Positions 31,858 to 42,129 of a stretch of DNA of 64,000 bases are shown in pieces (the first letter of the stretch is position 1; each line of letters starts with the position of its first letter). The DNA is from Gymnothorax reevesii (Eukaryota > Chordata > Actinopteri > Anguilliformes > Muraenidae), in the NCBI GenBank assembly GCA_029721435.1, contig CM056577.1:26181719-26245718 (forward strand), in the 5' to 3' direction. A program made the position numbers and the translations under genes. Under the pieces are notes generated by a model, which saw only the letters and a list, made by a program, of their open reading frames with translations, did no database searches and was not told the origin of the DNA.

Positions 31858-32640
31858 GTATTCATGGAATTATCTAATCAGACAACCATGTAGCAACAGT
31901 GCAATGCATAAAATCATGCAGATTCATGTCAGGAGCTTCAGCTAATGTTCACCTCAAACATGAGAATGGGGAAAATGGGGAGTATTTCTGAAAATGCCGA
32001 TCACCTGCCATTGTTAATGTCCCCTAGGGTTGCACAATAATGAGCAGACTTTCTGTGGACAGAAACACCATTTTGATGAGGGAGGTCAGTGGAGCATGTT
32101 CAGACTGGTTTGAGTTGACAGAGGGGCTACAGTAACTCAGATGACCATGCTTTCCAACTGTGGTGATCAGAAAACCCGAAATATCAATCCCTGAGGCTGA
32201 CGGCCTACAACTGCGTAAGATGATGCCAAGTTTCACTCCTGCCAGCCAAGAACAGAAATATGAGGCTGCATTGGGCAGAGGCTCAGCACAACTGGGGTCA
32301 AGTTCAAGATTGGAAAAATGTAGCCTGGTCCAATAAATATTGATTCAATTCTTGCTGCGGCACGCAGATGGGTGGGTCAGAATTTGGCATCAGCAGCATG
32401 AATCCATGTGCGTGACCTGCCTTGCATCAACAGCGGACACTGATGTTGGAGGCGTAATAGTGTGGAGACTGTTTTCTTTGTACACGTTGGGCCCTCAAAT
32501 GCCAATCAATTATCTTTTGAATGCCATGGCCTATCTGAGGAGAATATTGGTGCTGACCATGTGCATTCCTTTATGACCACAATGACCAGCCAGTCAGATC
32601 CCCTGCCTTATCCATGGGCAGAACTAATACAGTGTGGATT
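31858..32640 (+). pseudogene. Decayed Tc1-like element with transposase remnant
   Basis: Begins with CAATGCATAAAATCATGCAGAT (about 31907) and TCAGGAGCTTCAGCTAATGTTCAC, the 5' region of a common fish Tc1-like family. Recognisable coding stretches follow. ACAGAAACACCATTTTGATGAGG lies near 32059-32081 and ACTCAGATGACCATGCT near 32135. GCCAAGAACAGAAATATGAGGCTGC is at 32248. The first catalytic region is near 32325-32345 (WSNKY in place of WSDES). VRIWHQQHESM is near 32377-32410, then GGVIVWRLFS near 32449-32478. It ends near PFMTTM (about 32585). Stops, deletions and a missing C-terminus make it dead; terminal repeats are not seen. Confidence 0.82.
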
Positions 32641-34085
32641 ATGTTTCACCCGATACGCACGCCACGGCATTGCTCACCTGGTACCTGTCTGGCACACATA
32701 ATTCTCTCAGCAAGAACATTTGTTTTTCACTGTCGACACCAACCGCAAAACGCTTCAGCCGCTGAATCAGGGCACACTGGACGAGTCACCATCAAGCACA
32801 GAATACATGGCTATTCCAACATTGCAACCTGGAGCATCTGAAACTTCAGTTGAGATTAAACTGTAGACTGCAAAATAATACAAAATATGCGTACAAGTTA
32901 CTCAGACATCACCCTCTGACAGAACATGAACACAGCTATTTCAGAGAAGGTCAGTAAACGTGATTCCCAAAATGCACACATGCTTTAATTGCATAGGTGC
33001 GACGTGAGTAAATGAAACTGTGCACTAATAAAATACCAGCAAAAATGCGCCATTGTGCTTCTATGTTGTTATTTTTTTATTTTGCAGATGGAGCAGAAGT
33101 GCTTTCTGTTGTGACGTGGTAGCATTTCAGTAAGTGCACTGATTGCCAGTGTTGTGACTCTGCACATAGTAAATATGCTATTGTTTCAGTGAGTATTTTG
33201 TTTTGACTCTGGTTCAGGTTTGAAGAAACCCTGAGGTTTCTGATTATCCGTTTCCACAGGCTCTCCTTCTAACAATAGCACATCGTTGCTGTTTGTGATT
33301 TTTTGACAAGGACAGATAAATGGGCAAGCTGAGGACGCTGTCAACAGGGGAAAGAGTGCGGCTTTATGGAGTAGCCTTTGATTCCAGCTGGTGATGAGTC
33401 ATCTGGGCAAAAGAGGAGTTTTGGCACGAAGGTTTTGTGCGCTTTATGAAAAACAATCAGCCAGTCATAGGACTCAATGAATAGCGAGAAGCCAGCAAGG
33501 CTTGAAGCCAGATTAATAGATTTGATAATTAGAGCATGAACGTGCTCAAAACGCTGGGACACTGCTTAAAATAGTCAGCTCATCTTTTGAGGTCTCTTCA
33601 GCTTCCAGCCTCTGTTTTTGGGCTGGTTTTGTGGGAACCGGCCCAGTGAAAGAGCTGCACATGGAGTCCAAGAGTACAGTTCAGCTTAGGTCACGAAGAC
33701 TTGCCTGCAGCGGGGTCTGTTCGGAAAGAAGGCTCTTCTCAATCACCGAAGCCTACTACTCTGCCTAGTTAAAGACACTATGGGGCAACACGGCCAAATT
33801 AAGCCTTGCTATAGGAGATAAAGTTGATGGTATGGGACTCCAAACTTGTTATCATGCCTCCCCCCCTCGACAGAGCTCCCAGTTCTCCATAAACATTGGC
33901 TTGGCCATCAAACGGTTGGGCTTGGGTTGATAATATTTACATAACAGGTTATAGCAATAATATTTACATCACTGAGGTTCTTGAGGGGATCATTTCAGTC
34001 AATAAAGCTCATGTCTCACGGACTGCAGCGCTAAACTTTGGTTATTCCTGGCTGCCTCGTTACACTGCATGCAGACAACTGCAGT
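32641..34085. other. No feature recognised
   Basis: No bounded repeat or credible ORF. Confidence 0.4.
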
Positions 34086-34090
34086 CTATG

Positions 34091-34726
34091 CAGTGATTCT
34101 CAAACACGGTCCTGGAGGACCCCTGCGTTTACTCGTTTTTGTTCCAACCATAATTGTACTTCCAGAATTTGTAATAAGCTGTTAGGTATGTTTTATGTTT
34201 AGAGGGATTATTTACCTTAATCCACATTATGCCAAAACAGTTTCTCAGTGCTCCAAGATTTAAATTACATAACAAGCGGTAACAAATGAATGAGGTTCGT
34301 TGGCCAACTTCATGCCTTAGCAAGTAATTAAGTTAATTTAGTTGTGTAATCCAGTTCAACACAGTGTAGATGGGCCTCATTATTATTTCCTTTGTCACTG
34401 GATTCTTCATCATTCAGGTGGTTTCATAGCTTGAAGATAACTTATTTTTAATCTTTTTATTTTTTCTTCTCATGCGATTAAGCGCTTATTGCAAGTTATT
34501 GCTTGAAATTTAATCCAATAACTGGTACATACTCACAGTACATTGTATATTTCATGACATGCATAGCTACCTCTGACAGAATGTGATCTAAGGGTGAGTT
34601 GTCCCACAGTGCGAGATCCAATATTAGACAAATTAACAGCATGTAAAAATAATTGGATTGCTATTGCAGGTGAAAAGGAAAACAGCTGATACAGGGGTCC
34701 CACAGGACTGAGTTTGAGAACCAGTG
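34091..34726. mobile_element. hAT-like non-autonomous element (MITE)
   Basis: The left end (CAGTGATTCTCAAAC, then GGTCCTGGAGGACCCCTG) mirrors the right end (CAGGGGTCCCACAGGACTG, then GAGAACCAGTG) over about 35 bp with a few mismatches. CAGTGGTTCTCAAA-type ends are typical of hAT elements in vertebrates. An 8-bp duplication is expected but the flanks (AGTCTATG and ATCTGCTA) no longer match. The 636-bp interior is non-coding. Confidence 0.72.
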
Positions 34727-35289
34727 ATCTGCTATATGGAGACAGGCTTTGAGCCAGTCAGTTTGCTCGTGAAATGAATTGCATGAAAAGCGTAAAGGGG
34801 CTTAGGGCAGATCCCACTTCAGAAAATGAAATTCTCCAAACTATACTCACCGTAGTCATGGTTGTTTTACCAAAAAATAAATAAAAATTATTTATAGTAG
34901 GGCTGAGGTAAGGTGCACAAATTCATCCTGCCAATAAGCAGCACTTTACTGTGATGATAACACTGAGGTTTACAGGTTAAAATCCCAGGAGGGGTACAGC
35001 ACTTAATGCTGAATCACTTCAAATATCGGGTACAATACACCGTAACAAGTATAAAAACACTATATTACAACTGAGTAATAAAAAAACTATGATATGAACT
35101 TCTGAGTTCTGCTAACCTCATATACAACAGAGCACTGCAACATACACAGTTTTTTCTGCCCGTCACTGAGATCACCTACCACATTGGAAATACAGATGAA
35201 TCTATTTTGTTTCATTTAGTGTGCAAGTGCAGAAGAAATCTTAATTGCCTGCTAAAGAGCATTGCAATCGTGTCCATCCTTCTAATGTA
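34727..35289. other. No firm feature
   Basis: A short segment near 34960-35050 (AACACTGAGG...GGTTAAAATCCCAGGAGGGG) faintly resembles the tRNA-like part of fish SINEs. It is too degraded to call. Confidence 0.3.
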
Positions 35290-35583
35290 ATCAACCGTCC
35301 ATCCATCCTCTAAACCGCTTCTTCCTCACTTGGGTCATCGAGGAGTTGGAGCCTCTCTCAGGGGTCTGTACTGGCAAAAGGCAGGAACACACCAGTGCAT
35401 TCAAGGCTGCACTCAGACACTTATACCTATAGGTGATTTAGAGTCTCCAACTAGCCTGATATGTATATCTTTGGACTGTGGGAGGAAACCAGAATGCCCA
35501 GAGGGTACGCCGCACAGAAAGGTGTCAGGCCAAATTAAAAGCGCCGAGAGGCGGAGAGCAACCCATTGCGCCACCATACCACT
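35290..35583 (-). repeat. tRNA-derived SINE, minus strand
   Basis: Reads (plus strand) CCATCCATCC, AACCGCTTCTTCCTCA, GTGATTTAGAGTCTCCAACT, TGTCTTTGGACTGTGGGAGG-like and TTGCGCCACCATACC. These are the reverse complement of the SINE copies at 45236 and 53518 from tail to tRNA-like head. It is divergent and has small deletions. Confidence 0.82.
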
Positions 35584-36360
35584 CGTAATTAAACATTAGG
35601 ACATACGTGAATGAATGAAGATGTCTTACAATTTGAAAAAAACCCAGTACCAGACACCATTGACTTGGATAGCATCTCCCCGCAACCCATAACAGGAATA
35701 AAGAGGTTAGTTTTGATGGACCAAAGGATGAATGTTTGGCATGACAAAGAATTACTGTTGAATTGAATGCATAAAACAGAGCAGCAAAAATGTACACTGA
35801 CTTTCTCACTGCAATTACCTTTAAATCCGAACTTACACATCATTTATCACTGCAGTGACCTATGAATCTTTGCTGATGGCTTAGTGTCCAGCCGTGAGTG
35901 AAGACGTGCTACAAGAGTAAACACACTGTATTTGATAAATCAGCAAAACTGAACAGTGTAAGAGCAGACGAGTTGAACGTGTCTATTTTTTTTAAGCATT
36001 GATATATGAGAAAAGCATCTAGTTAACTTGTTCCATTGTGATAGTTTTTGACTGTAACATTTACGTTGTACCCTCTGACAGGTCACAGAAAGTCATTGTC
36101 CATAGCTTATATGCCTCTGTGAATTCATTGACCTTGGAAGTGCGAAAAACAAAATCTATTTTTAATCTATCTTTTACATCATGTGATTCAGCTGGGTATA
36201 TGTGCACCCTTTACCTAAGAAGCCATGGCATCTGTATGGACTGTGAGAAGAGGACAAGCTGGTCAGTTTGACGGTGTTGTGTTGGCAGCTCAAGGGGGAC
36301 CGTCACCATATTAGGCAGGTGCTATTAATCTTGTGGCTGATTGGTATGTATGTGCATGCA
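35584..36360. other. No feature recognised
   Basis: No bounded repeat or credible ORF. Confidence 0.4.
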
Positions 36361-36388
36361 TGTGTGTGTGTGTGTGTGTGTGTGTGTA
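36361..36388. repeat. (TG)n microsatellite
   Basis: About 13 TG dinucleotides ending in TA directly at the left end of the 36389-40481 element. Confidence 0.97.
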
Positions 36389-36410
36389 TGGGTCAATCCA
36401 AGAAATGATG
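36389..36410 (+). repeat. Left terminal inverted repeat of the 4.1-kb element
   Basis: Exact 22-base mirror of 40460-40481. Inside it the two ends diverge at once (TTTGGG against CTCAGG). Confidence 0.85.
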
Positions 36411-37150
36411 TTTGGGCCTATTTTAGGGTCGTTTTGACTTCAGAGAGCTATAGAAAAAAAATAGTGCACCATTATTCCTGTTTTTAGTCTCATTTGAAAG
36501 AACACATCCAGGGCTTCAAAAGGACAGCAAATTTGCCTGTGTTGGCCCATAATTTCGCGAGTTATTGAACCCCAAAATTTAAAAAATTGCCCAAAATTGC
36601 CATTTTTGGGCCATTTTCACCTCATTCCAAGCCATGTATTGTCAAGCCAAATAGTTCTAGACCACCATAAACATATTTTTTCCTTAGTGTGGGGTCATAT
36701 CAAACATTTCCATGTGGTTTAGCCATTTCATGACCTACATTTTTTTCCCTATATCTTTTAATTGGAATTTCAACTCGTTGAAACGCGAATTAATTTTTAG
36801 ACCATCAATTAGCATACTTTGAAGGTAGTCCCACTGTTCATATTACATGCAGCCAATAGGGTTCCTATAAGGGTTATGTTCATAGAAATATTTTTTACAT
36901 ACATTGACCTGAGCTTGTGCCAGCTTGAAAAAACTATTTTTCAACACCTGCCTCATTATTGCATTTCACTGACATTTAACTATATTTATGGCACAAACTA
37001 CTGCTAATTACTTTACTTTCTACCATCCAAACAAAGTTACAGTCTATATGGAGCAACCCTAAATGTAAAATAATAAAGAAAATTCATACAGATTGGCTGT
37101 ATGCGTAGTTGCTCCGTGAGTAAAACGCGAGTGATCATCAGGCACCAAAA

Positions 37151-37300
37151 ATGTTGCAAGAGGAAAGCGATGTCCTGTTAACCAACGAAAGTAAACTACA
37201 TCCGGGGTCCTTTGTAAACAACTCAGAGGATCTCAAGCTTCGATTTAGGCAAGTCCACGGCAGATTTAACTGCAAAATACACGAGAAATTCTTCAGAAAG
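37151..37300 (+). CDS. Putative first exon inside the 4.1-kb element
   Basis: An ATG in an A-rich context (CAAAAATG) opens 50 codons: MLQEESDVLLTNESKLHPGS and onward to KIHEKFFRK. The exon would end at AAG followed by GTAAGG (37301-37306), a strong donor match, in phase 0. The open frame continues to 37489 if not spliced. The peptide is acidic at the start and basic at the end, and I do not recognise its family. It could encode the N-terminus of the element's transposase. The evidence is position, ORF and splice-like sequence only. Confidence 0.3.
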
Positions 37301-38418
37301 GTAAGGAATTTGGATGAAATTCTTACACAAAATATTTTTGAGGAGGTGTCTGGGTGTACGCAGATGTCTCAATTTGCACCAAAACAATGTATTTTGGGTC
37401 CTGTGGGTAAAAATAGATTGGCGAGTGAATTTCCAAGCTGGTGCGACCATTGGTTTGGTGTATGGAGCCGTTTGACGTGCCTGACGTGAGTTTGGGGAAA
37501 AATGATACATGAGTGACCGGCCAACCATCTTGCCGAAAATGGCCTCTGTGGCTCGAATTCCTGTGTCCTTGGCTGTAAATTGATGTTATTTCTATAGTTA
37601 GAGGTGCCTAACATGTGTTACTACCTTTTTAAGCCATGTTTGGGCATTTTTATTCGACGACCACCCCAAAGAAGGGTGGAATGGCAATATTTTGTCACAA
37701 TTTTTAATTTTTGGCCCCCGAAATGGCATAATTTTGCCAGGTTACACGCTTTTTCCATGTTTTATTCTTTACCACACCTACCCTTAATTGTTCTAGTGTG
37801 TTAAACCTATTCTGGGTAGTATAATATTGCCACAGTCTGGGCCTAAAGGTATTTTGGTATGCCGCGTCACTCACGTTTCACGTACTACAATTATGGCCGC
37901 CACACACCTCTATATACACAGCCCGGGAATTTTCACGTGTTAGTATTTCAGATAGGCCTCTTCTCTAATATCTTGACCAGAAGTAATGAACATTGTGCAA
38001 TACCTTCACTGCTTTTAGGTACATTTTCCCATCGTCACTCGTGTTTCAATTTCTACTTTCTCGTCAGAAAGGGCACCTCCACCCCATCCAGCCTGTTCAT
38101 ATTTCACCAGAAGATGGCCTATGGTACCCCTAACGTACACAACAGCCAATATGTAGACACTGCATACTTTTATCAAAACTTTCTGGGGGCTGTATTTTTT
38201 GCGGCTCATGAACCGCCAACAGCAGAGGCTCAAACAGTCCTTTATAAAGAATGATTGGTCATGACCTGTTTTCAATCAGTCATTTAAATGACCATTACAG
38301 AAAGTCTGAAAACTCTCATATTATTAGGCGTGGCCAGTTTTGATTAGTAACGCATACCTGTCAACTCTCATGGTTTCGGTGTCTGTTTAAGTGGCATATT
38401 TTTGTTCCCTTGGTGTAG

Positions 38419-38576
38419 TCAGCAATTATTCAATCAACGCATATGTAGATTCCGGCGCGGAACTGAAGTCCTTGTGCATGGAGGAGTTGGAAGCAATGGA
38501 ATTGCATAAAGACGTTTCAAATTATCTTATTTCATTTAAACGATCGCGAAACACATGCGTTGCTTCCAACCCCTGA
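38419..38576 (+). CDS. Putative internal or terminal exon remnant inside the 4.1-kb element
   Basis: A pyrimidine-rich tract (TTTTTGTTCCCTTGGTGTAG) ends in AG at 38417-38418, a possible acceptor. The open frame that follows reads SNYSINAYVDSGAELKSLCM, then EELEAMELHKDVSNYL and a basic KRSRN, to TGA at 38574-38576. The nested Tc1 relic begins 8-35 bases later, so the real exon may have been cut off. No domain is recognised. Low confidence. Confidence 0.25.
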
Positions 38577-38583
38577 GTAGACT

Positions 38584-39825
38584 GAAATGCTCAGTCATTC
38601 ACAAACAAGGATGGGTCGAGGGTCACCACTTAGTGAACAAATGCGTGAGCTGATTTTCGAACAGTTTAAAAACAACATTTCTCAACGAGCTATTGCAAGA
38701 AATTTAGGGATTTCATCATCCACGGTTCGTAATATCATCAAAAGGTTCAGAGAATCTGGAGATATCACTGCACGTAAGCAACAAGGCCGAAAACCAACAT
38801 TGAATGCCCGTGACCTTCGATCCCTCAGGCGGTACTGCATCAAAAACCGACATCAGTGTGTAAAGGACATCACCACATGGGCTCAGGAACACTTCAGAAA
38901 ACTACTGTCAGTAACTACAGTTCGTTGCTACATCTGCAAGTGCAAGTTAAAACTCTACAATGCAAAGCGAAAGCCATTTATAAACAGCACCCAAAAACGC
39001 TGGGCCCAAGCTCATCTATGATGGACTGATGCAAAGTGGAAAAGTGTTCTGTGGTCTGACGAGTCAACAATTCAAATTTGGTCCTCCGGACCAAAGAGGA
39101 AAAGAACCATCCGGACTGTTATAGGCGCAAAGTTCAAAAGCCAGCATCTGTGATGGTATGGGGGTGTATTAGTGCCCAAGGCATGGGCAACCTACACATA
39201 TGTGAAGCCACCATTAATGTTGAAAGGTACATACAGGTTTTGGAGCAGCATATGTTGCCATCCAAGCAACGTCTTTTTCATGGTCGCCCCTGCTTATTTC
39301 AGCAAGACGATGCCAAGCCACATTCTGCACGTGTTACAACAGCATGGCTCCGTAATAAAAGAGTGCGGGTACTAGACTGGCCTGCCTGTAGTCCAGACCT
39401 GTCTCCCATTGAAAATGTGTGGCGCATTATTAAGCGTAAAATACGACAACGGAGACCCCGGACTGTTGAACAACTTAAGCTGTACATCAAGCAAGAATGG
39501 GAAAGAGTTCCACCTGAAAAGCTTCAAAAATTGGTCTCCTCAGTTCCCAAACTTTTACTGAGTGTCGTTAAAAGGAAAGGCAATGTAACACAGTGGTAAA
39601 AAGGCCCCTGTGCCAACTTTTTTGCAATGTGTTGCTGCCTTTAAATTCTAAGTTAATGATAATTTGCAAAAAAAAAGAATAAAGTTTCTCAGTTTGAACA
39701 TTAAATATCTTGTCTTTGCAGTGTATTCAATTGAATATAAGTTGAAAAGGATTTGCAAATCATTGTATTCTGTTTTTATTTACGATTTACATAACGTGCC
39801 AACTTCACTGGTTTTGGGTTTTGTA
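38584..39825 (+). mobile_element. 5'-truncated Tc1-like copy nested in the 4.1-kb element
   Basis: Left family sequence starts abruptly at AATGCTCAGTCATTCACAAAC, just before the transposase, with no left terminal repeat. The right end is complete: GATTTGCAAATCATTGTATT, then AACGTGCCAACTTCACTGG...GGGTTTTGTA with TA at 39824-39825. This family is related to the copies at 3110 and 51811 (CAACCCCAATTCC ends). Confidence 0.88.
38611..39599 (+). pseudogene. Tc1-like transposase pseudogene
   Basis: ATG at 38611 (MGRGSPLSEQMRELI) opens the HTH region (ISQRAIARNLGISSSTVRNI) and GRKPTLNARDLRSLRRYC. A TGA at 39019 stops the frame before [15 protein letters not shown] (first Asp). A deletion of about 20-25 bases with a frameshift near 39065-39080 removes the segment after it. 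From 39078 the frame is open again with VMVWGCISAQGMGNLH, FQQDDAKPHSARV and SPDLSPIENVW (D-34-E intact). It ends KGNVTQW at TAA 39597-39599. All catalytic residues survive, so only a few lesions separate this from a full protein. This is the least decayed copy of its family here. Confidence 0.92.
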
Positions 39826-40314
39826 ATAGTAGAACATGTTTTGTGTATGTAGGAGTGATATGGATACAATTCAAAGATGTATAGTGGTGCTGAGGTGGAC
39901 TTTAGAATATCTTGTCAGAGGTGAAATGCGAGTGACGAACGAGAGGTTTTCCGAGGTTCAATGCAGGGCCTGACAGTGCTGTTTAAGTAATTTATGGATG
40001 GCAAAGGGTAACTGTTTTGTATGATAGGCACACTGTAGGTGAAATCCAATGATTTTGAAGAGTATCTGATGAGTTTTCAGGAAATGAGAGTAAAGTTAAG
40101 AATGAGAGTCAATTTTTTCCAACTTTTACCTTTTGCGCTTTGTATTTGACAATGCATAATTCTATAAATTTTCAACCATGGTTTTTTATTTTTTGTACAC
40201 TTAAAGTAACATATTGTAGTAGTTTGTAAACAAAATTTGGTGTAGATATGACAATTACAAATTGTACTTTTGATGTTGCATTCAATTTCATCACTCATAT
40301 TTCACGCATTTCAG

Positions 40315-40397
40315 AAGGTTTTCCGGAACATGCGATAAAAACTGACCTGTTAGGAGTCGGTGACTTGAATGAACCGTTCCATAAAGCCAAGATATAG
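40315..40397 (+). CDS. Putative terminal exon of the 4.1-kb element
   Basis: TTTCACGCATTTCAG gives a plausible acceptor ending at 40314. One frame then reads GFPEHAIKTDLLGVGDLNEP and FHKAKI to TAG at 40395-40397. AATAAA follows at 40405, about 70 bp before the right terminal repeat. This is how the last exon of an autonomous transposon is usually arranged. The peptide is not recognised. Confidence 0.28.
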
Positions 40398-40459
40398 GGC
40401 TATCAATAAAATAAAGTGTTATTAAGTAATACTGAGTTTGTTATTTTCATCCCCCTGAG

Positions 40460-40481
40460 CATCATTTCTTGGATTGACCCA
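40460..40481 (-). repeat. Right terminal inverted repeat of the 4.1-kb element
   Basis: Exact mirror of 36389-36410, followed by the (TA)n repeat. Confidence 0.85.
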
Positions 40482-40504
40482 TATATATATATATATATAT
40501 ATAT
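40482..40504. repeat. (AT)n microsatellite between two elements
   Basis: About 11 AT dinucleotides lie between the right end of the 4.1-kb element and the left end of the Tc1 relic at 40511. Confidence 0.95.
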
Positions 40505-40510
40505 AAAATA

Positions 40511-41668
40511 CACTGCCCATGCAAAAAAAAAGTTGCACACTTTAATATTTTGTTGGCCACTTCCAGCTTTGAACATGGTACATTCATTGTGGTATTGCTT
40601 CAAAAATGTTATACGTTATAACATCTATTTCTGAACAGATCTGCATTAGTTTTTGGCCGAGACCTTGTTTGACAATGGGTAAGTCGAACGACTCCGTTAA
40701 GCCATCTCCTGCGCAACCCAAGAACTTTCAAGTGGTTAAGGTCCTGTGGCCAATTCATGTGTGAAAAAGATTCCTCATGCTGGAGGAACTACGCTTTTAC
40801 ATTTTGACCCCGATGTATCTTGTCATCCTGGAATATGCCAGAGTCATCTTCGTTGAGTTCATTATTTCAGCCGAACAGTGCTAAGCCTAGACCTGAGCAA
40901 TTGAAGCAGCCCCAGATCATGACACTGCCTCCAGAGGCTTGTACAGTGGGCACTATGCATGACGGGTGCATCGCGTCATGGGCTTCCTTTCTTACCCTGA
41001 CAAGCCCATCACTCTGGAACAGGGTAAATCTGGACTCATTAGACCACATGACCTTTTATTTTCCATTGCTCCTCATTCCAGTCTTTATGCTCCCTTGCAA
41101 GATAAACTGGTCTTTTCTTCTCAATCAGCCTCACTAACAAGTGGCTTTCTTGTGTCCATGCAGCTGTTTAGTCCCAGTCCTCCAAGTTCTTATTGCTTCA
41201 TGCATGTGGAAATGTTTTGACCATCATAATCAAACGTAGCCATGAGTTCTACTGTTGACTTTTTATATTGTGAGACTTCACTGAGCATTTTAGTTATCTG
41301 TGATCAGAACCAGACATAATTTTTCTCAAACGCATTTCTTCCACAAAGTTGACTGTTCACCACTATCCTTCTAAATTCAAATGAATTGTTATACAGTTGA
41401 TTACCTTATTCTAGTGATTTTAGCAATCACTTTAGCTGTTTTCTTTGCTTGATGCTGGCCAATAATTTCCCCCTCTTGAAACATACAGTGACATCTTTTC
41501 AATGACCATGAGATATGTCTTCTGACGTGATTGTATAAGAAGTTCAGTCAGGATTAAAGGAATTATTTCCAGCTGAAAAATATTTATCACTTTGAAAATG
41601 ATTCAATCATAGGCTCTTGAGTATTTGCTTAACTATATCCAAGCAGTAACTTTTTTGGATGGGCTTAT
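40511..41668 (-). mobile_element. Tc1-like relic, transposase on minus strand
   Basis: Left end CACTGCCCATGCAAAAAAAAAG with TA at 40509-40510; right end ACTTTTTTGGATGGGCTTA, degraded. On the minus strand the transposase region shows VMWSNESRFTLFQSDG (first catalytic Asp changed to Asn) and CGG/SGGSVMIWGCF near 40890-41050. The HTH start lies near 41440-41540. Several stops and deletions; same family as 25247-27398. Confidence 0.87.
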
Positions 41669-41669
41669 A

Positions 41670-42078
41670 TATGTAAAATGATTTATAAAAACTGCATAAA
41701 TTTCCCCCATAGACCATCACAGGAAATAAAGGGAGTGACATGAATTTTGAGACTGATGAGCAATGGAAAATATTTTACAGTATTTTTTTTTTCCTTTTCC
41801 TCAATGACAAATCTGAATGTATCACAGAAATTTGTCACAAGCAGCATCTGGCCAGTCATGAAAGTGTGCAGGAAGCTGTCGTTTTTCTTAATGGCTCAAT
41901 TTTTATTATTCACTCTTCAATGGGGGAGTATCTGTTCGTGATGTCTTGATTGGACCTGACACCTGCAAAATGACTCAGGAACGATTTGGTCCTTTCCCAC
42001 GCGAGGCCACTTTCACCTGGAGGGCCCATAGGTTCTGGGAAAATGAAGGATTCATAGTGCCAGTGGTGGCCTAACAAG
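41670..42078. other. No feature recognised
   Basis: No bounded repeat; overlapping ORFs at 41740-41949 lack motifs. Confidence 0.4.
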
Positions 42079-42080
42079 AC

Positions 42081-42129
42081 GGGGGGGAGGAGAGGAAAGT
42101 TGGGGGGGGGGGGGGGGGGGTCTAGGGGA
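42081..42129 (+). repeat. G-rich tract with a 19-G run
   Basis: Seven Gs at 42081-42087, then GG-containing spacers, 19 consecutive Gs at 42102-42120, then TCTAGGGG. At least four G-runs of three or more lie within 50 bases, so the tract could form a quadruplex and is prone to length change. Confidence 0.9.

Larger units (their letters stand above)
36389..40481 (+). mobile_element. Unclassified 4.1-kb DNA transposon-like element with 22-bp inverted ends
   Basis: A perfect 22-bp inverted repeat (TGGGTCAATCC...AATGATG at 36389-36410, mirrored at 40460-40481) bounds 4093 bp. TA lies just outside each end. The left flank is a (TG)n and the right flank a (TA)n repeat, as if it landed at the junction of a compound microsatellite. 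The interior holds possible exons (37151-37300, 38419-38576, 40315-40397) with splice-like borders and AATAAA at 40405-40410 near the right end, plus a nested Tc1 relic. I cannot place it in a superfamily, and no DDE core was recognised. Deletions caused by the nested element are likely. Confidence 0.6.

Noticed and set aside
32340..32841. Overlapping ORFs at 32340-32576, 32462-32701 and 32614-32841
   Set aside because: They fall in the decayed Tc1-like remnant or just after it, mostly out of the transposase frame.
34960..35050. Possible SINE head (GGTTAAAATCCCAGGAGGGG)
   Set aside because: Only a few words match; no body or tail follows.
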